Notes: generated by a model from the sequence alone, not told the origin. A stretch of 5,190 nt of DNA from an uncultured Sutterella sp. (GCA_905198475.1 CAJKCQ010000102.1:1-5190); one strand, 5' to 3'. Positions 1 through 5,190 are shown, numbered from the stretch's first letter. Numbers and translations are program-made.

Positions 1-9
1 TTCAGGAAC

Positions 10-879
10 GTGAGTCACGCCAGTCGTAATTCACGAAAATCTGCGTTCGCCCTGCACAGAATCCCTGTGCAGACGTTGGCTCAGTCGCTTACGGCCCTCA
101 ACCGCATTGCCGAAACGGCAAATGAAATAATATTTGCAGACAAGTCCAAGGTCTCCTTGTCGGTAACGACCTTTAAAAAAGGTAGCTTCGGGGTGGAACT
201 TGTTCTCGACTCATCCATTTTCGACACTGTCGTAGATATTCTCAGCGGCAAATCCGCAAGTGCGATGAGCAATGGCATACCCATCTCCTCCTGCCTCTTG
301 GAGCTCTTTGCTTTGAAAAAGTGGCTCAAGGGCAGAGAGATGACAAAGGTAGAGCCGGTGCCCGACAAAGAACAGAAGGCCATCTACGTCGACAACGAAT
401 TCATCATCGTGAACAATACGACTTATGTCGTTTTCCAGGATGCATCCGTCAAGCGTGACTGCTCGGAGTTTGTCAGCCCTCTCAAGAATGAAGGAATTAC
501 TTCAATACAGCTCTCTGTCAAAAAGTCAGCTTTTAACATCACCTCCGAAGAGGTTGCCGATTTCATTAAAGAACCAGACGAACAATTACTTACGGAAAAT
601 CATGTGAGCGTCTGGGTTCAGGTTGAATCGCCCTATTTCAAACAAGGTCGGAAATGGCGCGTCCTGTACAACGGACAATCCATCATGGTTACCGTTTTAG
701 ATCAAGACTTCATTTCTCGCGTCTTGAGGCATGAAGCCACTTTTGGCACAGGCGACATGCTTAACTGTGAACTGACGATCAAGCAAATCCTAAAGGACGG
801 AATGTTGTCTTCTTCGTATGAGCTCAACAAAGTCAAAGCGCACAAAGCTCCACCCTATCAACCTTCATTCAACCTATAA
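10..879 (+). CDS. Hypothetical protein of a phage/accessory-region-associated family, possibly 5'-truncated by the window edge
   Basis: Function unknown. The 289-residue protein is soluble-looking apart from a weakly hydrophobic stretch at about residues 69-106 that ends in the basic KKWLKGRE. Its plan is an N-terminal IPVQTLAQSLTALNRIAETAN segment (18-38), a beta-rich part with a KKGSFGVEL strand (56-64), the hydrophobic stretch, and a C-terminal half (about 165-276) rich in alternating strands, with KWRVLYNG (215-222), DQDFISRV (231-238) and a closing SYELNKVKAHK (269-279). From memory this matches an uncharacterised family of roughly 270-300 residues often seen in phages and accessory regions; I know no function for it. 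The start is uncertain. GTG at 10 has an AGGA only two bases upstream, too close for a normal ribosome binding site, and the frame stays open to base 1, so the true start may lie outside the window. Its base composition is clearly lower in GC than the reductase downstream. That it is a gene is fairly sure; the family link is from memory. Confidence 0.8.
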   Translation: MSHASRNSRKSAFALHRIPVQTLAQSLTALNRIAETANEIIFADKSKVSLSVTTFKKGSFGVELVLDSSIFDTVVDILSGKSASAMSNGIPISSCLLELFALKKWLKGREMTKVEPVPDKEQKAIYVDNEFIIVNNTTYVVFQDASVKRDCSEFVSPLKNEGITSIQLSVKKSAFNITSEEVADFIKEPDEQLLTENHVSVWVQVESPYFKQGRKWRVLYNGQSIMVTVLDQDFISRVLRHEATFGTGDMLNCELTIKQILKDGMLSSSYELNKVKAHKAPPYQPSFNL

Positions 880-894
880 TCGCTCGACAAAATA

Positions 895-965
895 GAAATG
901 CCTTCAGAAAAGCCCCGACCGATGTCGCTTCGGCAGGGGCTTCCGGCATCGGTCATGGGCATTTC
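895..965. repeat. Nested and interleaved inverted repeats behind the first gene
   Basis: Three inverted repeats share 71 bases, starting 16 bases after the stop codon. The outer pair is GAAATGCC (895-902) with GGCATTTC (958-965). Inside it, GACCGATGTCG (917-927) can pair with CGGCATCGGTC (944-954), 11 pairs including one G-U. Crossing this, AAGCCCC (910-916) can pair with GGGGCTT (936-942), extended by TGTCG/CGGCA (923-927/931-935). The second and third pairings exclude each other, so the RNA could adopt two folds. There is no clean T tract after it on the plus strand. It may act as a terminator, an RNA switch or a DNA-level recombination or binding site; the sequence does not decide. Confidence 0.6.
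910..942. terminator. Possible intrinsic terminator hairpin, perhaps bidirectional
   Basis: AAGCCCC (910-916) pairs with GGGGCTT (936-942). This stem stacks on TGTCG/CGGCA (923-927/931-935) with a three-base CTT loop, leaving a six-base bulge at 917-922. The GC-rich stem flanked by A and T resembles many proteobacterial terminators, and its place 30 bases after the stop of the first gene fits. The T tract is poor on the plus strand (CTTCC). On the minus strand the stem is followed by TTTTC, so it could instead end transcription coming from the right. Confidence 0.4.
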
Positions 966-983
966 CTTCACTGTCTCTTTATT

Positions 984-999
984 GGCCGTTCGTACGGCC
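984..999. repeat. Small perfect hairpin
   Basis: GGCCGT (984-989) and ACGGCC (994-999) form a perfect six-pair stem around the loop TCGT. A short CTTT follows at 1001-1004. It lies just past the stop of the minus-strand candidate gene (1003-1179), so it could help end that transcript. It is too small to be sure it is functional. Confidence 0.3.
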
Positions 1000-1002
1000 G
1001 CT

Positions 1003-1179
1003 TTACCCCATTTTCCTAGTCCTACCTTCCGCAAGCAACTCCTCAGGCGTTATTTCCCCGTCCATTGAGCGCCTTTCGAGTTCGCGCATCCATTCGGGCC
1101 GCATCACTCCGGCCTCTGTCGATTCGAGCCGCGCCGCCTGCGGCAGCTCAGAGCGCTCCTTCCTTTTCAGCGCGGACAA
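1003..1179 (-). CDS. Candidate small protein with a VbhA-antitoxin-like C-terminus
   Basis: This is a 58-residue frame from a TTG at 1179 to a TAA at 1003-1005. On the minus strand GGAG lies eight bases before the TTG, a good ribosome binding site distance. The C-terminal half reads RPEWMRELERRSMDGEITPE followed by ELLAEGR. That resembles the 'E-G ... G-E-(I/L)-T-x-E-E' end of small VbhA-type antitoxins (about 60 residues), which block the adenylylating Fic toxins. The length fits, but the usual conserved EG ahead of the helix appears only as an AG, and the N-terminal third (basic, LSALKRKERS) is not distinctive. No Fic toxin with an HPFxxGNG motif follows; the next bases downstream hold hairpins and then the opposite-strand gene. 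It could be an orphan antitoxin, the tail of a decayed longer gene, or chance. The resemblance is from memory and unverified. Confidence 0.3.
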   Translation of the reverse strand: MSALKRKERSELPQAARLESTEAGVMRPEWMRELERRSMDGEITPEELLAEGRTRKMG

Positions 1180-1389
1180 GCATGCCGCTCCGCACGGAAG
1201 GCGACGAAATCAGCGCAGAACGCATCGTGGGACGCAGTCTTCCTGAATCGCGTTGACGAACCCTTCTCCAGAAAGCGCGGGAGCGTCACGCTTCCGTCTC
1301 GAACAGTCAGGACGGTTCCGTGGCATGCGTCGTGAGCTGCGTATAGAGGAGATCACCGCGTCGTGAATCCATCGCCTCCTTTGCATGCA

Positions 1390-1433
1390 TACCACCTGGT
1401 AGGTATCGCCATTCTTTTTTGGAATATCCAAAA
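1390..1433. promoter_or_regulatory. Two adjacent operator-like palindromes
   Basis: TACCA-CC-TGGTA (1390-1401) and TTTTGGA-ATA-TCCAAAA (1417-1433) are perfect inverted repeats of five and seven pairs whose centres lie about 30 bases apart. Symmetric AT-flanked sites of this kind are typical binding sites for dimeric repressors. They sit 145-190 bases before the reductase start. They also sit just upstream, on the minus strand, of a strong AAAGGAGG (1375-1382), so they could serve either direction. No regulator gene is visible, and the assignment rests on symmetry alone. Confidence 0.25.
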
Positions 1434-1564
1434 GAGTTGCCACCTGACGCGAATCAGAAAGTTGTCGGCTTCTTAACAAACACAAGCGCTCCCGGGCGGA
1501 CCCCACTGCCTGAGAATTCCTCTCAATTGTTTGAGGGCCCCAGAAGAGGGTTCTACCCCACTTG

Positions 1565-1570
1565 AAGAGG
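1565..1570 (+). promoter_or_regulatory. Ribosome binding site of the reductase
   Basis: AAGAGG ends seven bases before the ATG at 1578. This fixes the start that supplies the complete Tat signal. An ATG at 1573 within the same stretch reaches a stop after two codons and can be ignored. Confidence 0.7.
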
Positions 1571-1577
1571 TAATGAT

Positions 1578-4160
1578 ATGAACCGTCTCAAGAACACTTC
1601 CCTTTCGCGCCGCGGCTTCCTCGCCGCCGGTGCGCTCGGCACCGCCGCCGCGGTGCTCCCGGCCGCCTCGGCTCAGGCCGCTGAGGCGAAGAAGGCCGCC
1701 GCTTCGGCCGCCCGCGAGGGCTATTCCGCCGCGACGAAGAGCGGTGCGCAGTTTGCGCCCAATCCTCTCCCCATTCAGGACGCCGAAGGTCTGAAGCTCA
1801 CGAACTCGCTCTCGCTCGGCCGTTCGCCCTTGAACGAATACCGCTTCATCACGGCCGCCCGCTGGGGCGTCGTGCGCGGTCACGTCATGGGCGGCAAGAT
1901 CATGGACCTCACGCCCTTCGAGCACGACTATGCGCCGTCGATGAACCTCGAAGGCCTGCGCGAACTGCCCTACACGCCCTCGCGCATCCGCTACCCGATG
2001 GTCCGCGAAGGCTATTTGAAGAACGGTCCCGCGAGCCGTGAGAAGCGCGGCGAAGAGAAGTTCGTGCGCGTCACGTGGGACGTGGCGCTCGACCTCGTCG
2101 CCAAGGAGATGAACCGCGTCTACGACAACTACGGTCCCTCGGCCGTCTTCGGCCGCTCCTACGGCTGGATGAGCACCGGAAAGGTGAACGCCGCCATCAA
2201 TCTTCAGCAGCGTCTTTTGAATCTCCGCGGCGGCTTCATCCAGTGCATCAACAGTTATTCCACCGCCGCGATCAGCCGCATTCTCCCCTATGTGGTGGGC
2301 ACGGGCGACCCGCGCTCGACGTCCTGGGACGTGGTTCTCGAGAAGAGCGAACGCGTGGTTCTTTGGGGTGCGGATCCGCTCGTCACGAACGACGTCGACT
2401 GGCTCACGACCCTGCACAACGCGAGCGGCTACTTCCGTGCGCTCAAGGCCAAGGGCACGAAGACCATCTCGATCAACCCGATTGAAACCGACACGGCCGA
2501 GTTCCTCGGCAGCGAATGGATCGCCCCGCGTCCGGGCACGGACTGCGCGATGATGCTCGGCATGATTCATGAGCTCGTCGTCACGAAGAAGGCCGACGAG
2601 GCGTTCCTCGCCAAGTGCACCTACGGTTGGCCGGAGCTCCGCGACTACGTGATGGGCAAGACCGACGGCGTCGAAAAGACCCCGGAATGGGCCGCGCAGG
2701 AATGCGGCGTCCCGGCCGAGCGCATCAAGAGCCTCACGCACGAACTCCAGAGCCACCGCACGATGATCATGATGGGCTGGGGCATCCAGCGCATTCAGTA
2801 CGGCGAACAGTCCCACTGGATGGGCTTTGCGCTCGCGGCCGCGCTCGGGCAGATCGGTCTCCCGGGCGGCGGCATCGGCACGAACTATCAGTACTCGAAC
2901 GGCGGCTCGCCCATGGCGTTCGGCCCCTTCCTGGGCGGCGTCTCGAGCGCCGTGAAGCCCGTGAAGGAACCGACCGTGCCCTGGAAGGGAAGCAAGACCA
3001 TTCCGGTCGCGCGCTTCGTGGACTGCTTTGAGAACCCGGGCAAGACGATCGACTTCAACGGCACGAAGGTCACCTATCCGGAGGTGAAGCTCGTGATGTG
3101 GGCGGGCGGCAATCCGTACGCCCATCAGCCTGAGACGATGCGCCTCGAGCGCGCCTGGAAGCGCCCGGACACGGTGGTGGTCACCGACACCGTTTGGACC
3201 GCGACGGCGCGCCACGCCGACATCGTGCTTCCTGCCTGCACGGTCTTCGAGCACAACGACATCACCAACATCGGCACCTACTCGAACGACGGCCTCGTTG
3301 CGATGCAGCAGGCGATCGAGCCGCAGTGGGAGTCCAAGCCCGACTACTGGATCTTCTCCGAGCTCGCCGACCGTCTCGGCTTCAAGGACGCCTACACCGA
3401 GGGCCTCGACGAGATGGGCTGGATCAAGCGCCTCTACGGCGACGCGAAGAAGATGGGCGATCGGATCGGCGTCGCGCTTCCCGACTTCGACGACTTCTGG
3501 AAGAAGGGCTACTTCCTCTTCGACGTGAAGGAGAAGGACCGCAACTTCGTCGCCTTCGAGGACTTCAGGAACGACCCGAAGGGCCATGCGCTCTCAACGG
3601 AAAGCGGCCTCATCCAGCTCTTCTCGCCCAAGATCGCAGGCTACGGCTACAAGGACTGCCTCGGGCACCCGGCCTACTTCGTCCCGTCCGAAGGCGTCAA
3701 CACGAAGACGAAGGCGACGCCGCTCGCCCTCATGGCCTGCAAGAGCCGCTACCGCATGCACTCGCAGTTGGACGGCACGACGAGCCACAACTTCGCCAAC
3801 ATCGAGGACCGCGAGCCCTGTTGGATCAATCCGCAGGACGCCGAGGCCCGCGGCATCAAGGCGGGCGACGTCGTGCTCGTGAGCAACAAGCGCGGCGCGC
3901 TCCTTGCGGGCGCCTACGTCACCAACCGCGTGATGCCCGGCGTCGTCGTGGTGCACCACGGCGCGTGGTTTGCGCCCATGGACGTCAACGGCCGCCGCAT
4001 CGACGTGCACGGCAACTCCAACACCCTCACGATGGACGTGCCGACGTCGTCGCTCGCCTGCGGCAACATCGCCTCGACCGCCCTCGTTGAAGTGGAGAAG
4101 TGGAAGGGCGACCTTCCGCGCGTCTACGTCTACGAGCAGCCCGAACGCGTGATGGGGTGA
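1578..4160 (+). CDS. Tat-exported molybdopterin S-/N-oxide reductase (TorA/DorA/BisC/MtsZ type)
   Basis: This is the catalytic subunit of a periplasmic Mo-bisMGD reductase that reduces an S-oxide or N-oxide as a respiratory electron acceptor. It has 860 residues, close to TorA and DorA. A Tat signal opens it: SRRGFL (10-15), a hydrophobic stretch, and a likely AQA cut after residue 34. No N-terminal CxxC cluster follows, as expected for the Fe-S-free members of the DMSO reductase family. FGRSYGWMSTG (191-201) matches the DorA active-site loop, so Tyr195 and Trp197 correspond to its Tyr114 and Trp116. NSYSTAA (225-231) carries the Mo-ligand serine, Ser228; the 33-residue gap between the tyrosine and the serine equals that in DorA. 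APRPGTD (316-322), GQIGLPGGG (424-432) and GGNPYAHQPET (510-520) are cofactor-binding stretches. The C-terminal dinucleotide-binding domain runs from about 715 to 835. A tyrosine at 195, which TorA enzymes lack, favours S-oxides (inference). No TorC, TorD or membrane subunit gene is adjacent. The family is near certain; the substrate is not. Confidence 0.96.
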   Translation: MNRLKNTSLSRRGFLAAGALGTAAAVLPAASAQAAEAKKAAASAAREGYSAATKSGAQFAPNPLPIQDAEGLKLTNSLSLGRSPLNEYRFITAARWGVVRGHVMGGKIMDLTPFEHDYAPSMNLEGLRELPYTPSRIRYPMVREGYLKNGPASREKRGEEKFVRVTWDVALDLVAKEMNRVYDNYGPSAVFGRSYGWMSTGKVNAAINLQQRLLNLRGGFIQCINSYSTAAISRILPYVVGTGDPRSTSWDVVLEKSERVVLWGADPLVTNDVDWLTTLHNASGYFRALKAKGTKTISINPIETDTAEFLGSEWIAPRPGTDCAMMLGMIHELVVTKKADEAFLAKCTYGWPELRDYVMGKTDGVEKTPEWAAQECGVPAERIKSLTHELQSHRTMIMMGWGIQRIQYGEQSHWMGFALAAALGQIGLPGGGIGTNYQYSNGGSPMAFGPFLGGVSSAVKPVKEPTVPWKGSKTIPVARFVDCFENPGKTIDFNGTKVTYPEVKLVMWAGGNPYAHQPETMRLERAWKRPDTVVVTDTVWTATARHADIVLPACTVFEHNDITNIGTYSNDGLVAMQQAIEPQWESKPDYWIFSELADRLGFKDAYTEGLDEMGWIKRLYGDAKKMGDRIGVALPDFDDFWKKGYFLFDVKEKDRNFVAFEDFRNDPKGHALSTESGLIQLFSPKIAGYGYKDCLGHPAYFVPSEGVNTKTKATPLALMACKSRYRMHSQLDGTTSHNFANIEDREPCWINPQDAEARGIKAGDVVLVSNKRGALLAGAYVTNRVMPGVVVVHHGAWFAPMDVNGRRIDVHGNSNTLTMDVPTSSLACGNIASTALVEVEKWKGDLPRVYVYEQPERVMG

Positions 4161-4172
4161 CGTGATTCCCCC

Positions 4173-4196
4173 TGAGGCGTCCCCTCGGGCGCCTCA
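4173..4196 (+). repeat. Hairpin just after the reductase gene
   Basis: TGAGGCGTCC (4173-4182) pairs with GGGCGCCTCA (4187-4196) around the loop CCTC: ten pairs including one G-U, 12 bases after the stop codon. No T tract follows. With the stronger hairpin ten bases further on, it probably protects the 3' end of the transcript or helps stop transcription. Confidence 0.5.
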
Positions 4197-4206
4197 TGCA
4201 CTCCTC

Positions 4207-4234
4207 CCGAAGGCCGCATCCGTGCGGCCTTCGG
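4207..4234 (+). terminator. Strong hairpin, likely terminator of the reductase transcript
   Basis: CCGAAGGCCGCA (4207-4218) and TGCGGCCTTCGG (4223-4234) form a perfect 12-pair stem closed by a TCCG tetraloop. This stem type is common at transcript ends in GC-rich proteobacteria. What follows (CGTCTCT) is only weakly T-rich, so termination may be partial or Rho-assisted. Confidence 0.6.
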
Positions 4235-4440
4235 CGTCTCTGCTGCCGGCCCGGCCGCGGCCCGTTCGTCGCCGCCGCCGCTCTCTTTGGGACCCTCCTT
4301 CGCAGGAGACGGCTGCCCTTCGAAAACATCTGTTGCACGTTCGCCACTGAGGTGGACGCCCGTTCACCCGTGCGCCCTCCATAATTCAGAAGCCCCAAAC
4401 ACACCTGTCTTTCGATAGATTTAATAAATAGAGCTGTTCC
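4235..4440. other. Intergenic spacer before the PsiE-family gene
   Basis: Nothing protein-like is convincing here. The first part is very GC-rich with short palindromes (GGCCGCGGCC near 4253-4262). The last 60 bases turn clearly AT-rich, which fits a promoter region. CATAAT at 4380-4385 and TTTAAT at 4420-4425 each match the -10 box at five of six bases, but neither has a good -35 at the right distance. The second would leave almost no leader before the ATG. I see no clear Pho box (two CTGTCAT-like repeats). So the gene probably has its own promoter, but I cannot place it. Confidence 0.35.
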
Positions 4441-4965
4441 ATGCCGACCAACGAGAAGAACCCGGCTTCCGAAGCCCCGAACCACCAGCACGATCAGCAC
4501 GACCAGTCGAACACCTGCGGCCTCTGCAGCATCGTGGGCGAATCCCACGCGCCGCACCCCGACGAACACTCACCTAAGCTCGAGCGCGCGAGCCACACCT
4601 TCAACCTCTGGCTCACCTACGCGCAGGCGGCCGCCCTCTGCGCCATTGCGCTCGCCGCCGTGGGCGGCATCGGACAGGCGATCTACGAAATGATCGCGGC
4701 GCGCGACATCAGCCTCGGCGACCTCCTGATGCTCTTCCTCTACGTCGAGATTCTTTCGATGGTGAAGGGCGCGTCCCTGGGCACCCGGGAAATTCCGATC
4801 CACACGCCGATCGCGCTTGCGATCGTGGCCGTGTCGCGCTACATCGTGGTCGACGTCGAGCACATCACCGCCGTCACCACGCTCTGCACGGCCGGCGCCA
4901 TTTTGCTGCTCGTCTTCGCGCTCTGGCTCATCCAGAAGACCGGACGCAAGATCATGGCGTCCTGA
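4441..4965 (+). CDS. PsiE-family membrane protein with a His/Cys-rich N-terminal tail
   Basis: This 174-residue inner-membrane protein belongs to the PsiE (phosphate-starvation-inducible) family; the molecular function of that family is not known. Four hydrophobic helices lie at about 57-80, 91-108, 119-137 and 145-165. LMLFLYVEILSM (96-107), the following IPIHTPIALAIVAVSRYIVVD (118-138) and AILLLVFALWL (153-163) align by eye with the E. coli PsiE pattern: 'LYFEF', then a helix ending R-x-I-I-V-D, then 'AILLLVITLWL'. The tail ahead of helix 1 is unusual, with His15, 17, 20, 36, 39 and 43 and a CGLC motif (26-29), which suggests metal binding (inference). ATG 4441 is the only usable start: an in-frame TAG lies at 4429-4431 and the next methionine is at residue 97. 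The ribosome binding site is weak (TAGAGC). It is 280 bases behind the reductase and past two hairpins, so probably a separate transcript. The family call is good. Confidence 0.85.
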   Translation: MPTNEKNPASEAPNHQHDQHDQSNTCGLCSIVGESHAPHPDEHSPKLERASHTFNLWLTYAQAAALCAIALAAVGGIGQAIYEMIAARDISLGDLLMLFLYVEILSMVKGASLGTREIPIHTPIALAIVAVSRYIVVDVEHITAVTTLCTAGAILLLVFALWLIQKTGRKIMAS

Positions 4966-4982
4966 TTCTCCGCCGGGCGGCA

Positions 4983-5190
4983 TCACGCCTCGAGCACGAG
5001 ACGGAGTTCGCAGCCGACGAAAACGGCGGCGGTTCTTCTCAGGTGCTCGAGCGATGCCGCAGGATGAACCTGCCCATATCGCTGAAGCTGTCTGACGGAT
5101 TCCTCGGCCGCCCGCTGAACGTTCGCCTCGCTTCCTGCGCTCTTGGGCAGATACTTCAATTCGAGCAAATGCGGCACCTCCCCCCCCCCC
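4983..5190 (-). CDS. C-terminal fragment of a PD-(D/E)XK nuclease-like protein (AAA-ATPase/PDDEXK_9 type), cut by the window edge
   Basis: Only the last 65 or so residues are present, ending at a TGA at 4983-4985; the gene continues past the right edge. HLLELKYLPKS carries the E-x-K half of a PD-(D/E)XK nuclease core (Glu at 5160-5162, Lys at 5154-5156). After a helix comes RQLQRYG, the Q-x-x-x-Y motif that follows this core in many family members, and then a closing strand, VFVGCELRLVLEA. This order is typical of the C-terminal end of the large proteins that join an N-terminal AAA-ATPase-like domain to a PDDEXK_9 (DUF1703) domain, common and multicopy in gut bacteria. Their cellular role is unsettled; a defence or mobile-element role is often assumed. 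It converges on the PsiE-family gene with 17 bases between the two stops. The first codons here lie in the terminal C run and should not be trusted. Confidence 0.75.
   Translation of the reverse strand, partial: GGGEVPHLLELKYLPKSAGSEANVQRAAEESVRQLQRYGQVHPAASLEHLRRTAAVFVGCELRLVLEA
5180..5190. other. Terminal poly-C run, probable sequencing or assembly artefact
   Basis: Eleven consecutive C bases form the very end of the window, inside the reading frame of the nuclease-like gene. Runs of G (C on this strand) at contig ends are a known artefact of two-colour short-read sequencing. Encoding a run of glycines directly before the EVPHLLELKY strand would be odd for this domain, so I read it as an artefact rather than biology. 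Confidence 0.7.

Larger units (their letters stand above)
880..1577. other. Long intergenic region with no confident gene
   Basis: About 700 bases separate the first gene from the reductase. The left part holds the interleaved repeats and a small hairpin. The middle (1003-1380) shows only minus-strand coding-like traces in several frames. The right part (1385-1577) is the upstream region of the reductase and has several short palindromes. I could not find a convincing sigma-70 promoter: TTGCCA at 1437-1442 is a good -35 match, but nothing like TATAAT follows at the right distance. I also see no canonical FNR box (TTGAT-N4-ATCAA). Frames on the plus strand here look like shadows, without a credible start or composition. 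Confidence 0.6.

Noticed and set aside
1065..1256. A 63-codon plus-strand frame in the intergenic region
   Set aside because: Ser/Arg/Ala-rich composition with no ribosome binding site, and it lies opposite the more protein-like minus-strand candidate.
1437..1490. A sigma-70 promoter for the reductase built on TTGCCA (1437-1442)
   Set aside because: The -35 match is good, but no acceptable -10 hexamer lies 16-18 bases downstream.
1210..1506. A 98-codon minus-strand frame
   Set aside because: Composition is irregular (Arg/Ser/Cys-rich), no ribosome binding site is well placed, and the neighbouring frame reads more like protein.
1400..1577. An FNR box controlling the reductase
   Set aside because: I looked for TTGAT-N4-ATCAA or a close variant and found none; CTCAA-N4-TTGAG at 1522-1535 has the geometry but not the half-sites.
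1473..3587. A 704-codon open frame on the minus strand opposite the reductase
   Set aside because: It lies antisense to a gene with near-certain identity. Its product is Val/Arg/Ala/His-rich without recognisable domains, as expected for the mirror frame of a GC-rich gene.
2075..4152. Several plus-strand frames inside the reductase gene in other phases
   Set aside because: They are Arg-rich, low-complexity translations of the same GC-rich codons, with no ribosome binding site or family resemblance.
4027..4569. A 180-codon minus-strand frame spanning the reductase end and the PsiE-family start
   Set aside because: It overlaps two better-supported genes and the hairpins between them, and the Arg-rich product shows no domain.
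4570..4986. A 138-codon minus-strand frame opposite the PsiE-family gene
   Set aside because: It is the charged mirror image of a membrane protein, and it overlaps the nuclease-like gene's stop.

Overview
The window looks like one short bacterial contig, or the end of one. Both edges cut a reading frame, and the last 11 bases are a pure C run, which is probably an assembly or sequencing artefact. The GC-rich coding style, a Tat-exported molybdopterin reductase and a PsiE-family protein suggest a Gram-negative proteobacterium. My best guess is a gut betaproteobacterium of the Sutterella/Parasutterella type, because those genomes carry many orphan Tat-exported DMSO-reductase-family enzymes. This placement is inference.

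Layout: (1) 1-879, plus strand: a roughly 290-residue protein of unknown function in visibly lower-GC sequence, resembling an uncharacterised family I associate with phages and accessory regions. (2) 880-1577, about 700 bases with no confident gene. It starts with an unusual set of interleaved inverted repeats (895-965) and a small hairpin. A possible small minus-strand gene follows (1003-1179), whose C-terminal half resembles VbhA-type antitoxins. Upstream of it on the same strand lie what look like the broken remains of another short gene and its control region (1170-1433). (3) 1578-4160, plus: a complete Tat-exported Mo-bisMGD S-/N-oxide reductase of the TorA/DorA/BisC/MtsZ type, the one gene of clear function. 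(4) 4161-4440: two hairpins behind the reductase, then a stretch that turns AT-rich just before the next gene. (5) 4441-4965, plus: a PsiE-family four-helix membrane protein with an unusual His/Cys-rich N-terminal tail. (6) 4983-5190, minus, convergent: the C-terminal end of a PD-(D/E)XK nuclease-like protein of the AAA-ATPase/PDDEXK type, cut by the window edge.

The reductase would be folded with its cofactor in the cytoplasm, exported by Tat, and would reduce an S-oxide or N-oxide in the periplasm as a terminal electron acceptor. No cytochrome, membrane anchor or TorD-like chaperone is encoded beside it, so its electron donor must be elsewhere. Nothing ties the PsiE protein, the nuclease-like gene or the left-hand gene to it functionally. 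The window reads as a core-like respiratory gene between accessory or decaying sequence. I see no rRNA, tRNA, CRISPR array or intact insertion sequence.
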